Shown: positions 52,607-61,381 of the stretch, in pieces
Position numbering within the stretch: position 1 is the stretch's first letter
Layout: every line of letters begins with the position of its first letter
Assembly (NCBI GenBank): GCA_000720375.1
Contig: JOAA01000022.1
Location: 124,001 to 188,000 of the forward strand
From: Rhodococcus rhodnii
GTDB lineage: Bacteria > Actinomycetota > Actinomycetes > Mycobacteriales > Pseudonocardiaceae
Direction of reading: 5' to 3'
DNA length: 64,000 nucleotides
Notes under the pieces: model-generated
What the model was told of the DNA's origin: nothing
Seen by the model: the letters and a program-made list of their open reading frames with translations, nothing else
Database searches by the model: none
Made by a program: the position numbers and the translations under genes

Positions 52607-52616
52607 GCAACTGTTG
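52607..52616 (+). promoter_or_regulatory. GCAA-N3-TTG box upstream of arsR
   Basis: GCAACTGTTG, with CATGCGG 4 bases later. It is 104 bp upstream of the ArsR start and 45 bp upstream of the divergent CBS-BON start. It would allow autoregulation if ArsR binds this box. Confidence 0.55.
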
Positions 52617-52719
52617 AACCATGCGGCTAGGGATGTCGTCGTCGCTCCAGGCGCGGGCCAGGGGAGGATCGTGGGATGAGCACGACAGGTCGGCATGGCG
52701 CGGATGAGGAGGGGTGCCG

Positions 52720-53091
52720 GTGAGCAGGCCCCTTTACCAGTTGAAGGCGGAGTTCTTCAAAACGCTGGGGCATCCGGCGCGGATTCGGGTGCTGGAGTTG
52801 TTGAGCGAGCGGGAGCACGCGGTCGCGGAAATGCTGCCCGAGGTGGGCATTGAGCCTGCCAACCTGTCGCAGCAGTTGGCGGTGTTGCGCCGGGCGGGGT
52901 TGGTGACCACGCGCAAGGAGGGCTCGAACGTCTACTACTCGCTGGCCAGCCCGTTGTTCGCGGAGTTGCTGGCGGTCGCCCGCCGGATCCTGACCGGGGT
53001 GCTGTCCGGGCAGATGGAGTTGTTGGAAGACCTCAAGATGCCGGCGTCGGTGCCCGCGACGATGCCGGGGGAGGACTCGCCGGGCGGATGA
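52720..53091 (+). CDS. ArsR-family regulator, Rv0081-like
   Basis: A 123-residue winged-helix protein: LYQLKAEFFKTLGHPARIRVLELLSEREHAVAEMLPEVG, recognition helix EPANLSQQLAVLRRAGLVTTRKEGSNVYYSL. It has no Cys, so it is not a thiol metal sensor. Its position just before the FHL-like genes matches M. tuberculosis Rv0081, a hypoxia-associated hub regulator. GTG 52720 was chosen because AGGAGG lies 7 bases upstream; GTG 52714 would be too close. Box at 52607. Confidence 0.85.
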   Translation: MSRPLYQLKAEFFKTLGHPARIRVLELLSEREHAVAEMLPEVGIEPANLSQQLAVLRRAGLVTTRKEGSNVYYSLASPLFAELLAVARRILTGVLSGQMELLEDLKMPASVPATMPGEDSPGG

Positions 53092-53168
53092 GCCGCGGTC
53101 ACCCTGGATCCCGCATGTGGTTCCGGCGGGTGACCGCTCTTTCGTGAACCGATGTGCAGGAGTGACGA

Positions 53169-53654
53169 GTGCTGGGTTTGTGGCGCAAGATCCGCCGGAC
53201 CGGGCGGGTCGCGCAGCCCGCGCCGCCGCGGCCGGAGGCCGATCGTCCGGCGGCCGCGCTGGGGCTGGGCGGTTCGGTGCAGATCCGTCATGTGGATGCC
53301 GGGTCGTGCAACGGGTGCGAAGTGGAGATCGGCTCGGCGTTCGGGCCGGTCTACGACGCCGAACGCTACGGCGCCCGGTTGGTTGCCTCGCCGCGGCATG
53401 CCGACGCGTTGGTGGTGACCGGACCGGTCACTCGCAACATGGCCGAGCCGTTACGGCGGACCTTCGATGCGGTTCCCGGTCCGAAACTGGTTGTCGCGGT
53501 GGGAGATTGCGCCCGAAGTTGCGGCGCGTTCGCTGGCGCGTACGGCGTGGCCGGTGCGGTGTCCGATGTGGTGCCGGTCGACGTGGAGATCGCCGGGTGC
53601 CCGCCGCGGCCGGAGGCGATCGTCGAGGGATTGCGAAAGCTGACCGGGCGATGA
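53169..53654 (+). CDS. complex-I-like/HycG-type iron-sulfur subunit (Rv0082-like)
   Basis: A 161-residue NuoB/HycG-family protein. Cluster ligands are visible: C47 and C50 (SCNGCEVEIG), C114 and C118 (GDCARSCGAF) and C144 (GCPPRP). It would bind the [4Fe-4S] cluster nearest the quinone or active site. AGGAG precedes GTG 53169. It overlaps the antiporter-like gene by 4 bp. Confidence 0.88.
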   Translation: MLGLWRKIRRTGRVAQPAPPRPEADRPAAALGLGGSVQIRHVDAGSCNGCEVEIGSAFGPVYDAERYGARLVASPRHADALVVTGPVTRNMAEPLRRTFDAVPGPKLVVAVGDCARSCGAFAGAYGVAGAVSDVVPVDVEIAGCPPRPEAIVEGLRKLTGR

Positions 53655-55657
53655 CCGCGTTGAGCCTCGGCATTGCCGTGGCACTCGGTGTGGTGGCCGC
53701 GGTCGGCGCTGTGTCCGTGCCGGTTGCCATACGGTCCACAGTGGTTGGTTGGGGGATGGCGCTCGCTGGCGTAGCTGGCGTTGTGGCCGGTGTTGCAGCG
53801 ATGTCCGGAGGATCGTTCTCCGTTGTGCTGCCGGGGTTGTTGCCGCTGTTCGGTGTCATGTTCACTGTGGATGCGCTGAGTGGGTTGTTCATTGCTGTGA
53901 TCGGTGGTGTGTCGGTCGCGGCGGGGGTGTACGGGATCTCCTATGCCCACAACGGTGTCCAGGCGCGTCCGGTGCAGGCTGCGCTCCCGTTGTTCGTGGT
54001 GGCGATGCTGCTGGTTGCGGCGGCCGGGAGCGTGGGCACGTTCCTGATGTGCTGGGAACTGATGGCGTTGACTTCGCTGCTTTTGGTCTTGGCGGAGCAT
54101 CGCAGGCGGCCCGAGGTGGCGCAGGCGGGTCGCTGGTACGCGGTCATGACACATCTCGGCTTCGCAGCAGTCTTGAGTGGACTGATGGTGTTCGCGGCGC
54201 ATGCTCCGGATGATTCGTTCGCGGCGTTGCGTGCGGCGGGCGTGTCGCCGGGCGTGGCGGGTGTGGTGTTCGGGGTGACGCTGGTGGGGTTCGCGTCAAA
54301 GGCGGGAATTCTGCCGTTGCACGCGTGGTTGCCGCGTGCGCACCCGGAGGCGCCGAGTCACGTGTCGGCGTTGATGTCCGCGGCGATGGTGACTCTCGGC
54401 GTGTACGGCATGGTGCGGGTCGGGTTCGACCTGCTTGGCGGGGGAGAGCGCTGGTGGTGGTTGCTGGTGCTCGCGCTGGGTGCGGTGTCTGCGGTGTACG
54501 GGATCTTGCAGGCGGCGATGAGCACCGACCTGAAGCGGCTGTTGGGCCAGTCGACGACGGAGAACATGGGGCTGGTGCTGGTCGGTGTGGGCGCGGCCGG
54601 GCTGTTCGCGTCGTCGGGCAACCGGGTGCTGGCCGGATTGGCGTTGGCGGCGGCGTTGTTGCATGTGATCAACCATGCGGTATTCAAGACGCTGCTGTTT
54701 CTGGCCGCAGGATCGGTGCTGCAAGCGACGCATAGCCGGGATCTGGACGCGTTGGGTGGACTGCGGCCGCAGATGCCGGTGACCACGGCGGCGTTCGGTC
54801 TGGGTGCGCTGGCGGCATCGGCATTGCCGCCCGGCACAGCCTTCGTGTCCGAGTGGTTGTTGTTGCAGGCTTTGATCCACGGGCTTCCGGCATCGGGGGT
54901 GGCCGCGGCGATCGCCATGCCAGTAGCGGTGGCAGCGGTGGCACTGACCGCAGGGCTCGCGGTCGCGACGTTTGTGAAGGCGTTCGGTATTGGGTTTCTG
55001 GCCAAGCCTCGGAGTGCGGCCGCTGCGCACGCTCAGGAGAGTCCGCCGAGCATGCTCGCCGGCATGGCGCTGGCTGGTGGCGCATGTGTGGTGCTGGCGT
55101 TGTTGCCGAACGTGGTTCTGTTGGGCGTCGCGACGGCGAGTGGGATCGCTGTCGGGGCAGGGGACCCCGCCGTGTCCGGTGCCGTGAGTCTGCGGCTGGT
55201 CGGCGTGACCGGTGCGTTGTCACCGCTGATGCTCGCGCTCGCTCTGGTCGCCGGTGTCGTTGTCGTGGTGGGCATCTTGCGATTTGTGGCGGTGCGGCGA
55301 GCACGCCGCGAAGCGCGGCTGTGGGACTGCGGCGGCGGGCCGATGTCGGCACGGATGGAATACACCGCGACGTCCTTTGCCGAGCCGTTGCAGCGGGTAT
55401 TCGACGACGTCGTCCAGCCGGAGACCGATGTGGACGTCAGCCACCACGAGGAGTCCCGGTATCTGGTCCAAGCCGTGGAATACCGGCGACGGGTGCCCGA
55501 CCGGATCGAACGACGGCTCTACGAACCCATACTCGCCGTCGTGTCCGCATGGGGCAGGGTGGGCCGTCGGCTGGCAACGGGGAGCGTGCATCGCTATCTC
55601 GGGTACGGCTTCTACACCGTGTGCGCGGCCTTGATTCTGCTGGCGGTGACTAGGTGA
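53651..55657 (+). CDS. antiporter-like membrane subunit (HyfB/HycC-type)
   Basis: A 668-residue protein with about sixteen helices and the proton_antipo_M core: LVGFASKAGILPLHAWLPRAHPEAPSHVSALMSAAMV, with the Lys and His of the half-channels. It corresponds to Rv0083. It presumably pumps ions in the complex. ATG 53651 was chosen; the frame is open further upstream but overlaps the previous gene. It overlaps hycD-like by 4 bp. Confidence 0.88.
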   Translation: MTALSLGIAVALGVVAAVGAVSVPVAIRSTVVGWGMALAGVAGVVAGVAAMSGGSFSVVLPGLLPLFGVMFTVDALSGLFIAVIGGVSVAAGVYGISYAHNGVQARPVQAALPLFVVAMLLVAAAGSVGTFLMCWELMALTSLLLVLAEHRRRPEVAQAGRWYAVMTHLGFAAVLSGLMVFAAHAPDDSFAALRAAGVSPGVAGVVFGVTLVGFASKAGILPLHAWLPRAHPEAPSHVSALMSAAMVTLGVYGMVRVGFDLLGGGERWWWLLVLALGAVSAVYGILQAAMSTDLKRLLGQSTTENMGLVLVGVGAAGLFASSGNRVLAGLALAAALLHVINHAVFKTLLFLAAGSVLQATHSRDLDALGGLRPQMPVTTAAFGLGALAASALPPGTAFVSEWLLLQALIHGLPASGVAAAIAMPVAVAAVALTAGLAVATFVKAFGIGFLAKPRSAAAAHAQESPPSMLAGMALAGGACVVLALLPNVVLLGVATASGIAVGAGDPAVSGAVSLRLVGVTGALSPLMLALALVAGVVVVVGILRFVAVRRARREARLWDCGGGPMSARMEYTATSFAEPLQRVFDDVVQPETDVDVSHHEESRYLVQAVEYRRRVPDRIERRLYEPILAVVSAWGRVGRRLATGSVHRYLGYGFYTVCAALILLAVTR

Positions 55658-56601
55658 ACGCACTGGGCATCGTTGGCGGGATCGTCCAGCCGGTGGTCAT
55701 TGTGGCCGGGGCTCCACTGCTGGTCGGGGTGATGCGGCAGGTCCGCGCGAAGCTGGAAGGCCGTGCGGGCGCTGGTGTTCTGCAGCCGTGGCGCGATCTA
55801 CGCAAGCTGTTCGGCAAGGAACGCATTGCCCCGCGGGGGACCAGCGAGGTGTTCCGGGTCGCGCCGCTGGTGCTGGTAGTCACCACCCTGGTGGTCACGG
55901 TGGTGGCGCCGTTCGTGACCACCGCCTCGGCGATCGATCCTGTCGCCGACCTGTTCGCTGTGGTCGCGTTGCTGGCGTTGGGCGCGGTGGCGCTTGCGTT
56001 GGCTGGGCTGGACACCGCGACCGCGTTCGGTGGCATGGGTTCCAGCCGGGAGGTGACGATTCTCGCGCTGGTCGAGCCGACGTTGCTGGTGGCGATCTTC
56101 GCGCTGTCGGTGCGGGTCGGGTCGACCAACCTCGGCGCGATCGTATCGTCCACATTGGACGATCCGGCGCGGGTGATCTCGCCGGTCAGCTTGCTGGCCG
56201 CGGTCGCGTTGATCGTGGTGATCGTCGCGGAGACCGGGCGGCTGCCGGTGGACAACCCATCCACGCACCTGGAACTGACGATGGTGCACGAGGCGATGGT
56301 GCTCGAGTACGCCGGGCCGGACCTGGCACTGGTCGAGCTGGCCTCGGCCATGCGGCTGTCGGTGTTCCTGGGGTTGTTGGCAAACCTGTTCCTGCCCTGG
56401 GGGATCGCCACGTCAGCCGCCCCGCTCGCGGTCGTGGTCGGTGTGCTGGCGCTGGTGATCAAGGTCGGTGTGCTGGGCGTGCTGCTCGCGGCGGGCGAGG
56501 TGTTCCTGGCCAAGCTGCGGCTGTTCCGGGTGCCCGAGCTGTTGGCTGGATCGTTTCTGCTCGCCCTGCTGTCCGTCGCTGCCTCGTTCTTCCTGGCCTG
56601 A
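55654..56601 (+). CDS. hycD: NuoH/HycD-type membrane subunit
   Basis: A 315-residue protein with about eight helices and NuoH/HycD motifs: AKLEGRAGAGVLQPWRDLRKLFGKE and VAETGRLPVDNPSTHLELTMVHEAMVLEYAGPDLAL. It links the soluble and antiporter arms. It is homologous to Rv0084. The GTG start overlaps the previous stop by 4 bp. Confidence 0.88.
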   Translation: MNALGIVGGIVQPVVIVAGAPLLVGVMRQVRAKLEGRAGAGVLQPWRDLRKLFGKERIAPRGTSEVFRVAPLVLVVTTLVVTVVAPFVTTASAIDPVADLFAVVALLALGAVALALAGLDTATAFGGMGSSREVTILALVEPTLLVAIFALSVRVGSTNLGAIVSSTLDDPARVISPVSLLAAVALIVVIVAETGRLPVDNPSTHLELTMVHEAMVLEYAGPDLALVELASAMRLSVFLGLLANLFLPWGIATSAAPLAVVVGVLALVIKVGVLGVLLAAGEVFLAKLRLFRVPELLAGSFLLALLSVAASFFLA

Positions 56602-56613
56602 AAGGGAATCGTG

Positions 56614-57276
56614 ATGGACGAGAGCCTCTACGTGCAACTGCTGGACCTGGCATGCGGCGGGTTGCTGCTGACCTCGGTGCTGGCGCTGTGGCGCCGTGAG
56701 CTTGCGGTGATCATCCGGGTGTTCGCGCTGCAAGGCCTGGCACTCTCGGTCCTGGTCGGTGTCCTTGCCGCACACGAGAACTCCGTTGAACTGTGGGTCG
56801 TCGCAGTCGGCGTGCTGGTGTTGCGCGCCGGTGTGCTGCCTTATTTGCTCCGGCGAGCGTTGGCCAGCGCGGGTGAGGCAAGGCGAGAGACCCGGCCGCT
56901 GGTGAACGTCGCCGCGTCGTTGCTCGCGGCCGCCGTGCTGACGCTGGTGGCGTACGCGGTGTCCCAGCCGTTGGTGCAGCTGGCGCCATCCTCGGCAACA
57001 CAAGCGATCCCGGTCGGGATGACCGTCGTGTTGATCGGGTTTTTCGTCCTGGTCACGCGGCGTCGTGCGCTGTCGCAGCTGGTCGGTTTCCTGTTGATGG
57101 ACAACGGGATCACCGCAGTCGGGTTTCTCACCACCGCCGAGGTCGGGCTCATCGTCGAGCTCGGTATCTCGCTGGACGTGTTGCTGGCCGCGCTGGTCCT
57201 GCAGGTCCTCACGGCACGGATGCGGGAGACCTTCGGCGATACCGACCTGGACGAGCTGCGGGAGTTGCGCGACTGA
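56614..57276 (+). CDS. hycP: HyfE/HycP-type membrane subunit
   Basis: A 220-residue membrane protein with about six helices, in the position of Rv0085 (hycP). The motifs ALWRRELAVIIRVFALQGL and DNGITAVGFLTTAEVGLIVELGISLDVLLA fit HyfE/NuoK-like subunits. AAGGGA lies 9 bases before ATG 56614; GTG 56611 is possible. It overlaps the next gene by 1 bp. Confidence 0.85.
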   Translation: MDESLYVQLLDLACGGLLLTSVLALWRRELAVIIRVFALQGLALSVLVGVLAAHENSVELWVVAVGVLVLRAGVLPYLLRRALASAGEARRETRPLVNVAASLLAAAVLTLVAYAVSQPLVQLAPSSATQAIPVGMTVVLIGFFVLVTRRRALSQLVGFLLMDNGITAVGFLTTAEVGLIVELGISLDVLLAALVLQVLTARMRETFGDTDLDELRELRD

Positions 57277-58736
57277 TGACCATCCTTCTCCCTCTTGCGG
57301 TTCCTCTTCTTGGTGCGCTGGGCTACGCGGTCATCGGGTGGCGCCGAGTCACGGCCTGGATGAGTGCGGTGAGCGCCGCCGCCGTGCTCACCTCGGCAAT
57401 CATTCTCGCTGGCGCCGAACCACACACCGCTCTCGCCGGTCTGCTGCGGGGGGACGCGCTCGCGGCGTACATGCTCGTGGTGATCGGCGCGGTGGCGCTG
57501 CTGGCCACTATCGCCACCCCGGCGTACTTCGTGACCGAGATCGCGGCACGGCGCGCTACCACACGCACAGCCACCCGGCACAGTGTGCTGGTTCAACTGT
57601 TTCTGGCCGCGATGGCCCTGGCGGTGCTCGCCGCGAACCTCGGCGTGCTGTGGATCGCCATCGAGGCCACCACCATCGTGACCGCGTTCCTGGTCGGCCA
57701 ACGCCGCACCAAAGCGGCGGTCGAGGCGGCCTGGAAATACGTGGTGATCTGTTCAGCCGGCATCGCACTGGCGTTGTTGGGCACGATCGTGCTCAACTTC
57801 GCCTCCTCGCGTGCACCCGGTGCGGCGGGTCTGGATTTGGCGGCACTGGCGACCACCGCGTCCGGCCTGGATCCTGGAGTCACCCGGATCGCGGTGGTGT
57901 TGCTGATTCTCGGATTCGGCACCAAGGCCGGGCTGGCACCGCTGCACGCGTGGCTGCCCGACGCGCACAGCCAGGCTCCCGCGCCGGTGTCGGCCCTGAT
58001 GTCCGGAGTGCTGCTATCGGTGGCGTTCTACGCGATCCTGCGGGTGAAAGTGGTCGCCGACGGCGCGTTGGGCACCGGGTTCACCCGCGCACTGCTCGCG
58101 GTGATGGCGGTGGCGTCGCTGGTGCTGGCGGCGTCTTTGCTTCTGGCACAACGGGATTACAAGCGGATGCTGGCGTATTCCAGCATCGAGCACCTTGGCC
58201 TGGTCGCTTTCGGCACGGCGATCGGCAGCCCGCTCGCGCTGGCCGCGGTCCTGCTGCACGTCCTCGGCCACGGGCTGGCCAAGGGTGTGCTGTTTCTCGG
58301 CGCCGGGCGGATCCTGCAGGTGACCGGCACCAACCGGATCGACGAGGTACGCGGTCTGGCCGCGCGTCACCCGGTCCTCGCCGGTGGGATCGGGTTCGGC
58401 ATCCTGGCGCTGATCGGCTTGCCACCGTTCAGCGTGTTCGCCAGCGAACTGGGCCTGTTCCGCGCCGGATTCGCCGTCGGCTTGGGCTGGCTGACCGCGA
58501 TCGCGCTGGTCCTGGTGCTGATCATCGCCGCGGCTATGGTCACGCACACCAGTCGGATGCTGCTGGGCGCCGCCCCGGATGGCCCGGGAACGGCCACCGG
58601 GACCCGTCGGCTACCAGTGCCCACCGCGTTCGCCCTGGTTGGCGGATTGCTGGTGTGCGCGGCACTGGGCGTCACGGCTGGACCACTGGCCACCCTGCTG
58701 GATTCGGCCGTGGACACTTTGGTGGGGGCACGATGA
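57276..58736 (+). CDS. hycQ: antiporter-like membrane subunit (HyfF/HycQ-type)
   Basis: A 486-residue proton_antipo_M protein with about fourteen helices: LILGFGTKAGLAPLHAWLPDAHSQAPAPVSALMSGVLL is the core motif. It is homologous to Rv0086. The complex therefore has two antiporter-like subunits. It starts by 1-bp overlap and ends with a 4-bp overlap with the large subunit. Confidence 0.9.
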   Translation: MTILLPLAVPLLGALGYAVIGWRRVTAWMSAVSAAAVLTSAIILAGAEPHTALAGLLRGDALAAYMLVVIGAVALLATIATPAYFVTEIAARRATTRTATRHSVLVQLFLAAMALAVLAANLGVLWIAIEATTIVTAFLVGQRRTKAAVEAAWKYVVICSAGIALALLGTIVLNFASSRAPGAAGLDLAALATTASGLDPGVTRIAVVLLILGFGTKAGLAPLHAWLPDAHSQAPAPVSALMSGVLLSVAFYAILRVKVVADGALGTGFTRALLAVMAVASLVLAASLLLAQRDYKRMLAYSSIEHLGLVAFGTAIGSPLALAAVLLHVLGHGLAKGVLFLGAGRILQVTGTNRIDEVRGLAARHPVLAGGIGFGILALIGLPPFSVFASELGLFRAGFAVGLGWLTAIALVLVLIIAAAMVTHTSRMLLGAAPDGPGTATGTRRLPVPTAFALVGGLLVCAALGVTAGPLATLLDSAVDTLVGAR

Positions 58737-60238
58737 ACACGCTCGCTCTTGGTGAACCGGTCGGTGGGCGTCGCACCGCACTGACTGTAGCTCCGGGCGA
58801 ACTGGCCGAGCATGCGCTTTCCTTGCTCGGAAACGGATATCGGGTGGCACTGGTTGCCGGTCACGATGATGGCGACCGGCTTCGCGCGGTGTACTTGTTC
58901 ACCGCTGTCAACCCGGACAGGCGTGTCGACGTGCATGTTCCGCTGGACCGCGAAGCCCCAAAGGTGCCGAGCCTGGCAAGCTTGTCCTTCGCAGCGGGGC
59001 GCTTCGAGCGAGAGATGCGCGACCTGTTCGGGATCGTGCCAGCCAATCACCCGCTGCCGCAGCGCCTGGTCCGGCATTTCCACTGGCCGCAAGGCTGGTA
59101 CCCGATGCTCGCCGACGCGGGCGAACCGCCAGAATTCGGCGATGTCGACGGTCCGTATCCCTTCAGGACAGTCGAAGGACCCGGCGTGTACGAGATCCCG
59201 GTCGGCCCGGTGCACGCCGGGATGATCGGTCCGGGCCATTTCCGGTTCTCCGTGGTGGGCGAGACGATTCTCAACCTCAAGGCCCGCCTGTGGTTCGTGC
59301 ACAGAGGAATCGAGAAACTCTTCCAGGGCCGACGGCCCGAGCACGCGATCGAGCTGGCCGAGCGGATCAGCGGCGACACCACCGTCGGGCACACGCTGGC
59401 GTTCTGCCAGGCGATCGAAGACGCCCACCAGCATGAGGTTTCCTCGGACACGCGGCGGATCCGGGCGATCCTGCTGGAACTGGAACGTCTTTACAACCAC
59501 ATCACCGACATCGGCGCACTGTGCAACGACGTCGGCTACGGCATCCTCAACACCCACGCGGGGCGCGTCCGCGAACAACTCCTGCGGATCAACGACAGAG
59601 TGGTCGGCCACCGGCTGCTACGCGGCGCCATCCACCCAGGCGGCGTCACCATCGCCGCTCTGCCTGACGTCGCCCGGCTGCGTGCCATCGGTGCGGACAT
59701 CGCCGAGATCGTCGCGCTCGCGCTCAGCAACACCGTCGTGGCCGACCGATTCACCGGCACCGCCGTGCTCACTCGTGAACAGGCCATTGATCTCGGCACC
59801 CTCGGCTACGTCGCCCGCGCCAGCGGCCTGTATGCCGATGCCCGCTACGACCACCCCGCCATCGAAGCGGACATCCCGCGCGTTCAGCATGCTCACACCG
59901 ACGGTGACGTCCTGTCCCGCTTCGTCGTTCGTGCCGAGGAAATCGCCGCATCCATCGACATGATCGAGACACTGGCCGGTGCGGCGGGCGGCACACCCGC
60001 GTCGCCACTCGGTTCTGCCGCCGGTGCCTCTGGTGTGGGGATCGTCGAGGGGTGGCGGGGGACGATCGTCCACCGCGTCGAACTCGCCCAAGACGGCACA
60101 CTGACCCGGGTCAAGATCGTCGACCCGAGCTTCTTCAACTGGCCTGCCCTGCCGGTCGCGCTGGCCGACACGATCGTTCCGGACTTCCCGCTGACCAACA
60201 AAAGTTTCAACCTCTCCTACGCCGGCAACGACCTCTGA
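58733..60238 (+). CDS. hycE: HycE-like large subunit without NiFe cysteines
   Basis: A 501-residue NuoC-NuoD fusion: residues about 20-150 match the 30-kDa subunit (FEREMRDLFGIVPANHPLPQRLVRHFHWPQGWYPM) and the rest the large subunit (HPGGVTI, RASGL). In hydrogenases two CxxC motifs hold NiFe; here the first position reads ERISGDTTVGH and the C-terminus ends FNLSYAGNDL, so all four ligand Cys are absent. As in Rv0087, this is not a NiFe hydrogenase. Electron partner unknown. Confidence 0.88.
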   Translation: MNTLALGEPVGGRRTALTVAPGELAEHALSLLGNGYRVALVAGHDDGDRLRAVYLFTAVNPDRRVDVHVPLDREAPKVPSLASLSFAAGRFEREMRDLFGIVPANHPLPQRLVRHFHWPQGWYPMLADAGEPPEFGDVDGPYPFRTVEGPGVYEIPVGPVHAGMIGPGHFRFSVVGETILNLKARLWFVHRGIEKLFQGRRPEHAIELAERISGDTTVGHTLAFCQAIEDAHQHEVSSDTRRIRAILLELERLYNHITDIGALCNDVGYGILNTHAGRVREQLLRINDRVVGHRLLRGAIHPGGVTIAALPDVARLRAIGADIAEIVALALSNTVVADRFTGTAVLTREQAIDLGTLGYVARASGLYADARYDHPAIEADIPRVQHAHTDGDVLSRFVVRAEEIAASIDMIETLAGAAGGTPASPLGSAAGASGVGIVEGWRGTIVHRVELAQDGTLTRVKIVDPSFFNWPALPVALADTIVPDFPLTNKSFNLSYAGNDL

Positions 60239-60354
60239 CCACCCCGCGCGGGACAATCTACGACTTGCGAATTTCTTTAACTGCATAGATGATGTACTCC
60301 ATCGTTGGGTGGAGCGGCGCTGGTTGTCTGCGTGCCACAAAGAGGATGGGGACG

Positions 60355-60561
60355 ATGAAGCAGTTCACAACGACCTTGCGCAGCCAGGTCGATCAGGCCA
60401 CGGAGGCAATGACGGTGGCCCGGCAGGTTGGCCACGACTATGAGGTTCACCTGCACGGCGCCCGGATCCGCGACCTGCTGGATGTTGCTGCCCGGCACGG
60501 CATCGACACCACCGGCTGGGTCGACCGCACGATGCTGGATGACGCGAGGCTCGGGGCGTGA
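60355..60561 (+). CDS. 68-residue hypothetical protein
   Basis: From ATG 60355, with GAGGATGGGG upstream: MKQFTTTLRSQVDQATEAMTVARQVGHDYEVHLHGARIRDLLDVAARHGIDTTGWVD. It is helical and soluble, and sits 28 bp before the malic-enzyme-like gene, so probably in one transcript. I recognise no family. Confidence 0.6.
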   Translation: MKQFTTTLRSQVDQATEAMTVARQVGHDYEVHLHGARIRDLLDVAARHGIDTTGWVDRTMLDDARLGA

Positions 60562-60589
60562 CCGTGGGAACGGCCCTCGGTGAGAGACC

Positions 60590-61381
60590 GTGACATCCAG
60601 CAACCGTACGGTGGCAGTGGTCAGCGACGGCAGCGCACTCGCCGACCGGGACACCCAGGTGGAACCCATGCTGCACGGGTACGCTGCGCTGATCCACGAG
60701 TCGACTGGTCTACCAACCATCGTGCGACCACTCGATGTCGGCGCCCCGCAGCAGTTGTGGACCACGCTCGGCGCCCTTCCCACGACCGTCGGCGCGGTCT
60801 TTCTGCCACACGTCACACCGGATCGCGCCCACATGGCCCGACTCGCGGCCGGCGACACGCCGGTGGTCACAGAACATGACACCACCGCGATCGCACTGAT
60901 CGCCGCGTTGATGACCACCCTCACCCGCGCCGGCCGCCCGCTGACCTTCAGCCGCGTCGTGATCGCGGGCGCGAACACTATGCCGGTGCTGTCCCCGCTG
61001 CTGGTGATCGCGGGGATCGGCGACATCACCACCTGGAACCGTGCCGACGCCGGCGCGTTCCCACTGCACCGCATCGCCACCGGAGCCCACGCCGTAATAG
61101 ACCTGGCCGGTGGCCTCACCACGGCGTTCGACCCGCTCGTCCAACCTGCCGTGATCACCCGCGATGACCTACGCGTACCGCTGCTCGCCCTGCCCGGCCT
61201 GCTACGCGCGCTCGCGCAGGCCCCGAATGTGACGCTGGACGTCGAGGTCTACTACGCTTGCGCACTGGCCCTCGTGATGGCCACTCCACCCGACGAACGG
61301 TTACCTCTCGGTCCGGACCGCGCCCTCACCCGCCGGGTCGCCGACGCAGCGACGCAGGCGCTTCGCCAGCCAGCTCAGTAG
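60590..61381 (+). CDS. malic-enzyme-like protein, short and degenerate
   Basis: A 263-residue protein. VAVVSDGSALADRD resembles the malic-enzyme opening VVTDGSRILGLGD, and VVIAGANTMPVLSPLLVIAGIGDI resembles the NAD-binding region. Full malic enzymes are over 380 residues and have conserved catalytic Tyr and Lys that I do not see, so it may not be catalytic. It follows the FHL-like cluster and may be a partner. Confidence 0.5.
   Translation: MTSSNRTVAVVSDGSALADRDTQVEPMLHGYAALIHESTGLPTIVRPLDVGAPQQLWTTLGALPTTVGAVFLPHVTPDRAHMARLAAGDTPVVTEHDTTAIALIAALMTTLTRAGRPLTFSRVVIAGANTMPVLSPLLVIAGIGDITTWNRADAGAFPLHRIATGAHAVIDLAGGLTTAFDPLVQPAVITRDDLRVPLLALPGLLRALAQAPNVTLDVEVYYACALALVMATPPDERLPLGPDRALTRRVADAATQALRQPAQ

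Noticed and set aside
52720..53091. Metal-sensing ArsR
   Set aside because: The protein has no Cys and no visible metal-binding pattern in the recognition region or C-terminal helix.
53117..53650. Upstream extension of the antiporter-like gene
   Set aside because: It overlaps the HycG-like gene in another frame; ATG 53651 with 4-bp overlap fits the operon.
58733..60238. Calling the cluster a formate hydrogenlyase
   Set aside because: The large subunit lacks the NiFe Cys and no formate dehydrogenase is present.
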